A DNA stretch of 6,691 nucleotides, from assembly GCA_902479065.1 (NCBI GenBank), contig CABSNM010000045.1, positions 1 through 6,691 of the forward strand, given 5' to 3'. Of this stretch, positions 1-5,327 are shown piece by piece; position 1 is the first letter of the stretch, and each line of letters opens with the position of its first letter. The DNA is from an uncultured Collinsella sp. (GTDB taxonomy: Bacteria; Actinomycetota; Coriobacteriia; Coriobacteriales; Coriobacteriaceae). A model generated the notes under the pieces. It worked only from the letters and a program-made list of their open reading frames with translations, was not told the origin of the DNA and searched no databases. The position numbers and the translations under genes were made by a program.

Positions 1-92
1 CTAACGATATGGCGCCGTGAGGACAGATGTGTGTCAATCCTGGTCTAACAGAGCTTTTTGTTTAGACCGCACCCGTCCTCCTGTTCATCTTA
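1..92. other. Unassigned left edge with an imperfect nested inverted repeat
   Basis: I see no credible gene here. An inner inverted repeat GGTCTAA (42-48) / TTAGACC (62-68) encloses a T-rich loop. An outer one, GAGGAC (19-24) / GTCCTC (75-80), roughly surrounds it, although the two are not concentric. The stretch could be the tail of an upstream transcription unit or a decayed relative of the neighbouring hairpin repeats, but it lacks their ATCTGTAACA arms. The only reading frame starting at an ATG (28) is 12 codons long and has no ribosome site. Confidence 0.3.
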
Positions 93-222
93 ATCTGTAA
101 CATCTAGCCGAGTTTTTGGGTCCCAGCTGTTACAGATCGAGGTGAACGCACAGGCCAAGCCAAAAATCTCAATCTGTAACATGTAGACCGCTTTTGACCG
201 CTTAGATGTTACAGATCGAGAC
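88..222. repeat. Intergenic two-hairpin repeat, unit 1
   Basis: There are two long-loop inverted repeats in tandem. Hairpin 1 has perfect arms ATCTGTAACA (93-102) and TGTTACAGAT (128-137) around a 25-nt loop. Hairpin 2 has 11-bp arms (172-182 / 206-216) around a 23-nt loop. The second stem extends outward by four pairs (TCTC/GAGA) past one A.C mismatch. The spacer between the hairpins ends in AAAAATCTCA. The same layout recurs at 247-382 and 5056-5190 in the same orientation. The loops are variable but share a TTTT-centred core (GAGTTTTTGGGTC, CGCTTTTGACCG). The form resembles REP/BIME-type intergenic repeats; I do not recognise a named family. Confidence 0.85.
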
Positions 223-246
223 AAACAGATGGGTCAATCCAATCAA

Positions 247-382
247 TCTAGATCTGTAACACCTGGCTGGTCATTTCACTCCTAACTGTTACAGATCGAG
301 ACAAAGATGATGGCTGGGTAGACAAAATCTCAATCTATAACACCTAGTCGAGTTTTCGGGTCCCACCTGTTACAGATTTAGA
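247..382. repeat. Intergenic two-hairpin repeat, unit 2
   Basis: Second copy of the repeat. Hairpin 3 has perfect 11-bp arms (251-261 / 287-297) with a 25-nt loop. Hairpin 4 has arms ATCTATAACA (333-342) and TGTTACAGAT (368-377), with one substitution relative to the consensus. The loop of hairpin 4 (CTAGTCGAGTTTTCGGGTCC) closely matches that of hairpin 1 (CTAGCCGAGTTTTTGGGTCC). That suggests the units arose by duplication or exchange, not independently. The unit lies immediately downstream of the regulator stop codon. Hairpin starts at 93, 172, 252 and 333 give a period of 79-81 bp across both units. Confidence 0.85.
324..382 (-). terminator. Candidate terminator of the LacI-type regulator, formed by repeat hairpin 4
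   Basis: Read on the minus strand, this hairpin begins 18 nt after the regulator stop codon. It has an outer TCTA/TAGA section, a 10-bp main arm whose only irregularity becomes a U.G wobble on this strand, and a loop of 25 nt. It runs directly into four T residues (327-324). The long loop and short T tract make it a weak intrinsic terminator at best, but no better candidate lies between the gene and the window edge. The call is inference from position and shape. Confidence 0.4.
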
Positions 383-400
383 CGAGCAGGCCGAGCACGT

Positions 401-1411
401 CTACGACCGCAGGTCCTTCACGCTGGAACGCTCGACCAGCACGCCCGAGACGAGCGTACGGCTTCTGGAGCTCGGGGCTTCCAGACCTGCGACAACCTCG
501 TTGAGCGCACGGATGCCCAGTTCGCGATGACGGAACTTCACCGACGTCAGAATCGAGTTGGGAATCGTCTTGTAGAGCTCATCGTCGAAGCCGATCACGG
601 ACACGTCGTCGGGCACACTCAGACCCTTGTCACGTAGAGCCATCATCACGCCGTTTGCCATGCAGTCGTTAGCAGAGAGGACCGCCGTGCAATCGGGCTT
701 ATCGGCAAGCACAAGGCCCGCGGCATAGCCACTATCCGCATTCCAATCGCCTTGCAGAGGCTCGGGCGGCTCAATGCCACGTGCCTCGAGTGCCGCACGC
801 CAACCTTTCATACGACACTGGCTCGACAGCGACTCTTTCTTACCAGAGACGAAGTATACGTTCTTGTGCCCGCGATTTAAGAAGTACTCGCACGCCATGC
901 GCGCACCACCCTCTTGATCGTCACTAACGGTAGAGCAGGTAGAATGCTCCATCGGCGTGATAATCACCGTCTTGAGGTCCTTCGGTGCCTCAAAGGCATC
1001 AAAGTCATCGACCATCTGACGCAGGTTGAAGATCATGCCATCAACAGGCAGCTGCGACATCCTGCGCGCCGCTTCGGCAAGGGTCATCTTCTCCCCCGCG
1101 CGCTTCTTAATCATCGTGAGCGCGAAGCCGCGTTCTTCGGCGGCATCGGCGATACCGTCAATCATGTCCACGGCGCCGCCCGACAAGTGGAACATCACCA
1201 CGCCGATGCACCCGTAACGGCCCAACTTGAGTGAACGCGCGGCAAAGTTGGCTCGAAACCCGAGCGCCTCCATTGCCGAATGGACCTTATCGCGTGTCGA
1301 CTCTCGCACGCTATCGGGCTCGTTGATCACGCGCGACACCGTCTTGAGAGAAACGCCCGCGGCAACTGCCACATCGTTCATTGAGACATTTTTCTTGTCC
1401 ATCGTTGCCAC
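401..1411 (-). CDS. LacI-family transcriptional regulator of the lactose-type PTS operon
   Basis: A cytoplasmic DNA-binding repressor, 336 aa, the usual LacI-family length. Residues 9-30 form the N-terminal helix-turn-helix (VSMNDVAVAAGVSLKTVSRV, then IN). The recognition helix is SLKTVSR, followed by the hinge helix ALGFRANFAARSLK (49-62) with the conserved ARSL that sits in the operator minor groove. The remainder is a periplasmic-binding-protein-like effector domain, with the typical late motif SVPDDVSVIGFDD. It is transcribed away from lacE, and a perfect palindrome with a central CG lies between the two genes, so it probably controls lacEG and itself. The inducer cannot be read from sequence. 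I chose the GTG at 1411 because GGAG (1420-1417) lies 5 nt before it. ATG at 1402 is a realistic alternative, with a 14-nt gap. The frame also stays open to a GTG at 1462, which has no good ribosome site. Classical Gram-positive lac operons use DeoR-type LacR instead. Confidence 0.9.
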   Translation of the reverse strand: MATMDKKNVSMNDVAVAAGVSLKTVSRVINEPDSVRESTRDKVHSAMEALGFRANFAARSLKLGRYGCIGVVMFHLSGGAVDMIDGIADAAEERGFALTMIKKRAGEKMTLAEAARRMSQLPVDGMIFNLRQMVDDFDAFEAPKDLKTVIITPMEHSTCSTVSDDQEGGARMACEYFLNRGHKNVYFVSGKKESLSSQCRMKGWRAALEARGIEPPEPLQGDWNADSGYAAGLVLADKPDCTAVLSANDCMANGVMMALRDKGLSVPDDVSVIGFDDELYKTIPNSILTSVKFRHRELGIRALNEVVAGLEAPSSRSRTLVSGVLVERSSVKDLRS

Positions 1412-1414
1412 TAC

Positions 1415-1420
1415 TTCTCC
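1415..1420 (-). promoter_or_regulatory. Ribosome binding site deciding the regulator start
   Basis: The minus strand reads GGAGAA here. GGAG is 5 nt from GTG 1411 and 14 nt from ATG 1402, which favours the GTG. Starting at 1411 also gives a conventional short leader of eight residues before the VSMNDVA helix. Confidence 0.55.
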
Positions 1421-1543
1421 AGTCGGTTTTACATCGCTTGTTTTTTGCGTTCTAGCATACACTACCTGCCTGACTGATAAATCAACCGTTTACCGGACAA
1501 TATCGACCGCTCACCCGTATATCCTTGTTGCTCTTCCAAAAAT

Positions 1544-1603
1544 GTCTTACGTTGTCATTAACGAAATGACAACGTTGTCATTTCGCAATGCCTTCCTTAA
1601 GCA
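1544..1603. promoter_or_regulatory. Candidate divergent promoter pair sharing the operator
   Basis: On the plus strand TTGTCA (1575-1580) is 17 bp from TAAGCA (1598-1603). On the minus strand TTGTCA (1572-1567) is 17 bp from TAAGAC (1549-1544). Both -35 hexamers are the two halves of the operator palindrome, so one bound repressor would block both promoters. The -35 matches are good and the -10 matches poor. TTGTTG (1525-1530) with TACGTT (1548-1553), which would place the lacE start near 1560, is an alternative. This is inference from consensus only. Confidence 0.3.
1549..1585. promoter_or_regulatory. LacI-family operator: perfect 24-bp palindrome plus a third overlapping half-site
   Basis: Bases 1562-1585 are a perfect palindrome around a central CG, with core TGACAACGTTGTCA flanked by CGAAA/TTTCG. 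This even symmetry with an AACGTT centre is typical of LacI-family operators. A further half-site, ACGTTGTCATT (1549-1559), forms a second palindrome with AATGACAACGT (1565-1575) around a 5-bp spacer. The left half of the main operator can therefore pair with either neighbour. Half-sites are at 1551-1559, 1565-1573 and 1574-1582. The site lies in the divergent region between the regulator and lacE, so binding here could repress both. No other copy of the core was seen in the window. Confidence 0.85.
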
Positions 1604-1610
1604 GGAAGGC
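1590..1610 (+). other. Small hairpin in the lacE leader
   Basis: GCCTTCCT (1590-1597) and AGGAAGGC (1603-1610) are perfect complements around a 5-nt loop. No T tract follows, so it is not an intrinsic terminator. It does not resemble the ribonucleic antiterminator site of BglG/LicT-type regulators. It could be a leader-RNA structure or, as DNA, a second protein-binding palindrome next to the main operator. Confidence 0.45.
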
Positions 1611-1686
1611 TTCCGGGCAGTCCTGACCATCCATCGACGACCAGTTCCATCCACATGCATCGCGCATCAAGTAGCAAAGGAGCTCT

Positions 1687-3465
1687 ATGGACGCCATCGT
1701 AAAGATGCTCGAGAAGCATCAACCGTTCTTTGAGAAGATCTCGAGGAACATCTACCTCCAGGCTATTAAGGACGGATTCCTTGGGTGCATGCCCATCGTC
1801 CTCACCTCTTCGATCTTTCTGCTCATTGCCACCCTTCCCGGCGTAGTCGGCATCACGCTGCCCCAGCCGCTCATCGACTGGTGCAACAAGCTGTACAACT
1901 TCACCATGGGCGTCATGGGCATCATGGTTGCCGGCACCACTGCCAAGAACTTTACGGCTTCCATGAACCGCCGCATGCCCGCCGGCAAGGTGCTCAACGA
2001 CGGCTCCACCATGGTGGCCGCCCAGTGCAGCATGCTGCTGCTCGCTGTTACGCAGTTCACCACCAAGTTCAACGGCTCCGAGCTTTCGGTCTTCGATTGC
2101 ACCAGCATGGGCACGCGCGGTCTGTTCTCGGCCTATATCGCCGCGTTCATTACCGTGTGGGTCTACAAATTCTGCGTCTCGCGCGATCTGACCATTAAGC
2201 TGCCCAAGGAGGTCCCGGGCGCCATCGCTCAGAACTTCCGCGACATCATCCCCTTTGGCGGCGCCGTCATCATCTGCGGCATCATCGATGTCGTCGTGCG
2301 CAACCTCATGGGCGTTCCGTTCTCCGAGCTGCTCATCAAGCTGCTCTCCCCGCTCTTCACTGCAGCAGAAACCTATCCTGGCCTTATCCTTATCCAGGCA
2401 GCCACCGCGTTCTTCTGGTTCATCGGTGTCCACGGCCCCTCGATCGTCCAGCCGGGCATCGACGCCATCCGTCTTGCCAACCAGGCCGAGAACCTGCAGG
2501 TTCTGCTGGCCGGTGGCCACCCCGCCCACTCCCTCACCTTTAACATGTCGCTCGTGGGTGAGTTCGGCGGCACCGGCGCCACCTTCATCGTGCCGCTTCT
2601 GCTGATTCTCTTTATGAAGTCCAAGCAGCTCAAAGCCGTCGGTAAGGCCTCGATTGTTCCTGTTGCCTTCGCCGTCAACGAGCCGCTGCTCTTTGGCGCG
2701 CCGATGATCCTTAACCCCTACATGCTCATCCCCTTTGTTGCCGCCGGCTGCGTCAACGTAAGCGTTGCCAAGTTCTTTATCGATAACGTGGGCATGAACG
2801 GCTTCTCCTTCGTGGTGCCTTGGGCTACCCCTGCCCCCATCGGCATCTTCATCACCACGAACTTCCAGCTTATCGCCCTGGTATTTGTCGCGATCATCAT
2901 CTTGCTGGACGCCATCATCTACCTGCCGTTCTTGAAGGCATACGATAAGCTGCTCTGCGACCAGGAGGCCGAGCGCGCCGCCGAGCTGGGTCTCGAGTCC
3001 GATGGTGCTGCCACCATCACCGCCAGCACCTCTGCGCCCGCTGTCGAGCAGACCGCCGCTGCCGTCGAGCCGACCGCCGCTGCCGCCGACAGCGAGCCTG
3101 TCGCCGATCAGCCCGAGCCCGCCTCCGATGCATCCGCTAAGAAGGATGTCGACGGTCTGAAGGTCCTCGTCCTGTGCGCCGGCGCCGGCACCTCCGCCAT
3201 GCTTGCCAACGCTATCAAGGAAGGTGCTGCGCAGACCGGAGAGAACATCGCTTCCTCCGCAGGCGCCTATGGCCAGCACACTGCCATCATGGATCAGTAC
3301 GACGTTATCGTGCTTGCCCCGCAGGTCCGTAGCTACTACAACGACATGAAGGCCGACACCGATCGTCTGGGCATTAAGCTGCTCGCCCCGCGCGGCAAGG
3401 AATATATCGACCTTACCCGCGACCCCGCTGGCGCCATCAAGTGGCTCCGCGAGAACCTCGACTAG
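1687..3465 (+). CDS. lacE: Lactose-family PTS permease, fused EIIC-EIIB (LacE type)
   Basis: A membrane permease that imports a beta-galactoside while phosphorylating it at C6. Phosphate passes from EI and HPr to an EIIA, then to the EIIB cysteine and the sugar. It has 592 aa, close to known LacE proteins. Residues 1-420 are the EIIC domain with many hydrophobic segments (for example 31-55, 71-90, 108-124, 145-163, 187-204, 296-310, 392-415). It carries GVHGPS with His249 and NEPLLFGAP with Glu332, which match sugar-site residues of the lactose/cellobiose EIIC family. Residues 437-487 are an Ala/Pro/Glu-rich linker. Residues 490-592 are EIIB, with the phosphorylated Cys497 in LVLCAGAGTSAML and the LacE-like stretch LAPQVRSYYNDMK. 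The start has AAAGGAG (1676-1682) 4 nt upstream. lacG follows after 75 bp, so the two are probably co-transcribed. No EIIA gene is present. Lactose as the substrate is inferred from the family and from lacG; a related galactoside is possible. Confidence 0.93.
   Translation: MDAIVKMLEKHQPFFEKISRNIYLQAIKDGFLGCMPIVLTSSIFLLIATLPGVVGITLPQPLIDWCNKLYNFTMGVMGIMVAGTTAKNFTASMNRRMPAGKVLNDGSTMVAAQCSMLLLAVTQFTTKFNGSELSVFDCTSMGTRGLFSAYIAAFITVWVYKFCVSRDLTIKLPKEVPGAIAQNFRDIIPFGGAVIICGIIDVVVRNLMGVPFSELLIKLLSPLFTAAETYPGLILIQAATAFFWFIGVHGPSIVQPGIDAIRLANQAENLQVLLAGGHPAHSLTFNMSLVGEFGGTGATFIVPLLLILFMKSKQLKAVGKASIVPVAFAVNEPLLFGAPMILNPYMLIPFVAAGCVNVSVAKFFIDNVGMNGFSFVVPWATPAPIGIFITTNFQLIALVFVAIIILLDAIIYLPFLKAYDKLLCDQEAERAAELGLESDGAATITASTSAPAVEQTAAAVEPTAAAADSEPVADQPEPASDASAKKDVDGLKVLVLCAGAGTSAMLANAIKEGAAQTGENIASSAGAYGQHTAIMDQYDVIVLAPQVRSYYNDMKADTDRLGIKLLAPRGKEYIDLTRDPAGAIKWLRENLD
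3043..3084 (+). repeat. 21-bp tandem duplication in the lacE linker
   Basis: Two adjacent 21-bp copies (3043-3063 and 3064-3084) differ at one base (A3050 versus C3071). They encode VEQTAAA and VEPTAAA within the flexible EIIC-EIIB linker. A length change by whole units would keep the reading frame and alter only linker length. Confidence 0.85.
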
Positions 3466-3479
3466 TTCCTCCCTCTGTT

Positions 3480-3506
3480 GGTGCCCGGATTCCCGGTTCG
3501 GGCACC
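3480..3506 (+). other. Intercistronic hairpin between lacE and lacG
   Basis: GGTGCCCG (3480-3487) pairs perfectly with CGGGCACC (3499-3506), and the stem can extend by a G.T and an A-T pair inward. The following bases, TCTCCCTATTCG, contain no T tract, so full termination is unlikely. The hairpin starts 14 nt after the lacE stop and ends 34 nt before the lacG start. A stem in this position could protect the 3' end of a processed lacE message or slow polymerase, setting the LacE:LacG ratio. The function is inference. Confidence 0.7.
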
Positions 3507-3540
3507 TCTCCCTATTCGTATCCCACAGAAAGGATGACTC

Positions 3541-4962
3541 ATGACCAACCCTATGCAGTTCCCCGACGGCTTTGTGTTTGGCGGCGCCACCGCTGCTTAC
3601 CAGGTTGAGGGCGAGACCCGCACGCACGGCAAGGGCAAAGTGCCCTGGGACGATTTCCTGGCTGCTCAGGGTCGCTTCTCCCCCGACCCCGCAAGCGATT
3701 TCTACAACAAGTACCCGGTCGATATCGACCTGTGCCAGCGCTTTGGCATCAACGGCATTCGCGTCTCCATCGCCTGGAGCCGTATCTTCCCCAACGGCAC
3801 CGGAGAGATCAACCCCGAGGGTGTTGCCTTCTATCACGAGCTTTTTGCCACCTGCAATAAAGCCGACGTTATCCCCTATGTCACGCTCGATCACTTTGAT
3901 ACGCCCGAGGCCTTTTACCAGAACGGCGGCGAGGGCTTCCTGACGCGCACGACCATCGATGCCTTTGTCGAGTACGCCAAGTTCTGCTTTGCCGAGTTCA
4001 CCGAGGTCAAGCACTGGTTTACCTTTAACGAGATTCCCGCGACCGCCGAGGGCAGCTTTATCGTCGGCAACTGGCCGCACGGCGAGAAGTATCGCCTGGA
4101 CAAGGCTTTCCAGCTCATGCACAACATGATGGTGGCCCACGCCAAGGCTGTCGTCGCCTTCCATGAGGGCGGCTTTGAGGGCGAGATCGGCATTGTCCAG
4201 AACCTGGAGCCCAAGTATCCCCTCGACCCCAACAACGCCGCCGACTGCGAGGCAGCTCGCATGGCCGATGTCATCAACAACCGCTGGGTACTCGACGCCA
4301 CTTTCCGCGGCCACTATGCAGCCGACACCATGGAAGCCGCGACCAAGCTGGCCCATATCGCCGGCGGCGAGCTCGACGTCCGCGACGAGGACATCGCCGC
4401 GCTGACCGCCGCGCTCCCCTACAACGATTGCCTGGGCGTCAACACCTACAAGTGCCAGTTCCTGCGTGCCGCCGAGGGCGAAAACGACATCAACCACAAT
4501 GGCACCGGCGACAAGGGCTCCTCGCGCTGGTTCCTCAAGGGCGTGGGCGAGTCATGCGTGCGCGAAGGCGTACCCACCACCGATTGGGACTGGATCATCT
4601 ATCCCGAGGGTCTGTACGATCTGCTGCTGCGCATTAAGAATGATTATCCCAACTACAAGAAGATCTACATCACCGAGAACGGCATGGGCTATAAGGACGA
4701 CTTCGAGGATGGCTTTATCGACGACGCCCCTCGCATCGACTACATGCGTCAGCATCTCGCGTGGATCCTCAAGGCAATCGACGGCGGCGTAAACGTCGAC
4801 GGTTACTTCGTGTGGTCGCTGCAGGACCAGTTCTCCTGGACCAACGGCTATAACAAGCGCTACGGCCTGTTCTACATCGACTTTGAGACCCAGAAGCGCT
4901 ATCCCAAGGCGAGCGCGTACTGGTACAAGAACGTCGCGGAGACCGGCCTGCTTATGGCCTAG
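3541..4962 (+). CDS. lacG: 6-phospho-beta-galactosidase, glycoside hydrolase family 1
   Basis: A cytoplasmic enzyme that hydrolyses lactose 6-phosphate, the product of the LacE permease, to glucose and galactose 6-phosphate. Its 473 aa cover the full (beta/alpha)8 barrel of GH1 and fit known LacG enzymes. The N-terminal signature FPDGFVFGGATAAYQ lies at 7-21. The acid/base is Glu164 in TFNEI and the nucleophile Glu379 in YITENG. The phosphate-binding set Ser432, Lys439 and Tyr441 is intact in FSWTNGYNKRY. Together these separate 6-phospho-glycosidases from ordinary GH1 enzymes. Trp433 matches the Trp linked in LacG to galactose rather than glucose preference. All these residues sit four positions after the LacG numbering I recall (160, 375, 428, 435, 437, 429). 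The start has AGGA (3531-3534) 6 nt upstream. The gene ends before a strong terminator. The released galactose 6-phosphate would normally enter the tagatose-6-phosphate pathway, whose genes are not here. A 6-phospho-beta-glucosidase is the main alternative but fits less well. Confidence 0.94.
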   Translation: MTNPMQFPDGFVFGGATAAYQVEGETRTHGKGKVPWDDFLAAQGRFSPDPASDFYNKYPVDIDLCQRFGINGIRVSIAWSRIFPNGTGEINPEGVAFYHELFATCNKADVIPYVTLDHFDTPEAFYQNGGEGFLTRTTIDAFVEYAKFCFAEFTEVKHWFTFNEIPATAEGSFIVGNWPHGEKYRLDKAFQLMHNMMVAHAKAVVAFHEGGFEGEIGIVQNLEPKYPLDPNNAADCEAARMADVINNRWVLDATFRGHYAADTMEAATKLAHIAGGELDVRDEDIAALTAALPYNDCLGVNTYKCQFLRAAEGENDINHNGTGDKGSSRWFLKGVGESCVREGVPTTDWDWIIYPEGLYDLLLRIKNDYPNYKKIYITENGMGYKDDFEDGFIDDAPRIDYMRQHLAWILKAIDGGVNVDGYFVWSLQDQFSWTNGYNKRYGLFYIDFETQKRYPKASAYWYKNVAETGLLMA

Positions 4963-4984
4963 TTTCCGCCGCATACCCCCTGTC

Positions 4985-5033
4985 GGCCGTATGCGAATCC
5001 CTCCACGGGTTCGCATGCGGCCTTTTTGTTTTT
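4985..5033 (+). terminator. Strong intrinsic terminator of the lacEG operon
   Basis: A 16-bp stem (4985-5000 with 5007-5022) has two G.T wobbles and a 6-nt loop. It is followed at once by TTTTTGTTTTT (5023-5033). It lies 22 nt after the lacG stop codon and is the clearest terminator in the window. Confidence 0.95.
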
Positions 5034-5055
5034 GGTGAGCCCGAGCGGATCATTC

Positions 5056-5190
5056 GTCTCGATCTGTAACATCTAACTGGGATTTTCGGTCTTAAATGTT
5101 ACAGATCGAGACAAACAGGAGTCCGGTCAAAAAATCTCAATCTGTAACACGTAGCCCACTTTCGACCGTCTACCTGTTACAGATCAAGAC
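5056..5190. repeat. Intergenic two-hairpin repeat, unit 3 (downstream copy)
   Basis: This is the best-preserved copy of the family found at 88-382. Hairpin 5 has perfect 17-bp arms (5056-5072 and 5096-5112) around a 23-nt loop. Hairpin 6 has 10-bp arms (5140-5149 / 5175-5184), an inner GTAG/CTAC pair (5151-5154 / 5170-5173) and partial outer pairing. The spacer again ends in an A run and ATCTCA. Orientation is the same as in the upstream units. It lies between the lacG terminator and the fic promoter, with no gene in the 365-bp gap. On the minus strand, hairpin 6 is followed directly by six T residues (5134-5129), so it could stop antisense transcription heading towards lacG. Confidence 0.88.
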
Positions 5191-5244
5191 AATAAGATAG
5201 TCAAATCCGAACTTTCAAAGCAGTTATGAAGCATGGTTTCTAGT

Positions 5245-5319
5245 TTTCGGTATCACGAACATACTTTCGGTATCATTTAATGGTATTATGATATCGAAAG
5301 TATGTTCGTGATACCGAAA
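5245..5319. promoter_or_regulatory. 32-bp-arm inverted repeat with four operator-like half-sites upstream of fic
   Basis: The arms 5245-5276 and 5288-5319 are complementary at 31 of 32 positions (the exception is G5270/T5294), around an 11-bp centre. Each arm holds two copies of TTTCGGTATCA: 5245-5255 and 5265-5275 on the left, and 5289-5299 (one change) and 5309-5319 inverted on the right. The copies within an arm are 20 bp apart, about two helical turns, so proteins bound there would lie on one face of the DNA. The right arm ends inside the fic ribosome site AAAGGAG (5317-5323). A multi-site operator is the simplest reading. Alternatives are a small MITE-like inverted-repeat element, or an RNA hairpin masking the ribosome site if transcription starts upstream of it. 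Confidence 0.85.
5281..5289 (+). promoter_or_regulatory. Candidate extended -10 promoter of fic
   Basis: TGGTATTAT fits the extended -10 form TGnTATAAT with one mismatch and lies at the centre of the inverted repeat. Transcription would start near 5296, leaving a leader of about 32 nt. No good -35 hexamer is seen 17 bp upstream, which is usual for extended -10 promoters. Protein bound to the half-sites on both sides would block it. Confidence 0.5.
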
Positions 5320-5327
5320 GGAGCCGC

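Noticed and set aside
28..66. A 12-codon frame (ATG at 28) as a possible leader peptide or small gene.
   Set aside because: It has no ribosome site, lies inside an inverted repeat and is not followed by a gene on that strand.
93..377. A CRISPR array, because short conserved segments alternate with variable ones of 25-35 nt.
   Set aside because: The conserved segments alternate in orientation (each is the complement of the next), and their length is only 10-17 bp. The variable parts resemble each other, and no cas genes are present. Paired hairpins explain all of this.
401..1462. Using the longest frame (GTG at 1462) as the regulator start, 353 aa.
   Set aside because: There is no ribosome site before 1462, and the extra 17 residues precede a helix-turn-helix that normally lies at the very N-terminus. 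GGAG at 1420-1417 supports the later GTG.
1590..1610. A BglG/LicT-type antiterminator site or an attenuator in the lacE leader.
   Set aside because: The hairpin lacks a T tract and the sequence does not match the known antiterminator-site pattern. No antiterminator gene is nearby, and a LacI-type operator already explains control.
1227..1733. Plus-strand frame of 168 codons across the regulator start, the operator and the lacE start.
   Set aside because: It covers the helix-turn-helix coding region and the operator on the wrong strand and overlaps lacE in another frame. Its translation resembles no known family.
1597..4497. A 966-codon open frame antisense to lacE and lacG.
   Set aside because: It is a by-product of the strong G/C third-position bias of the two sense genes. 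Its translation is low-complexity (Gly/Val/Asp/His-rich), matches no fold I recognise, and would run through two well-supported genes.
4552..5016. Antisense frame of 154 codons starting inside the lacEG terminator.
   Set aside because: It would begin within the terminator stem and overlap the conserved catalytic end of lacG. No ribosome site or recognisable protein features are present.
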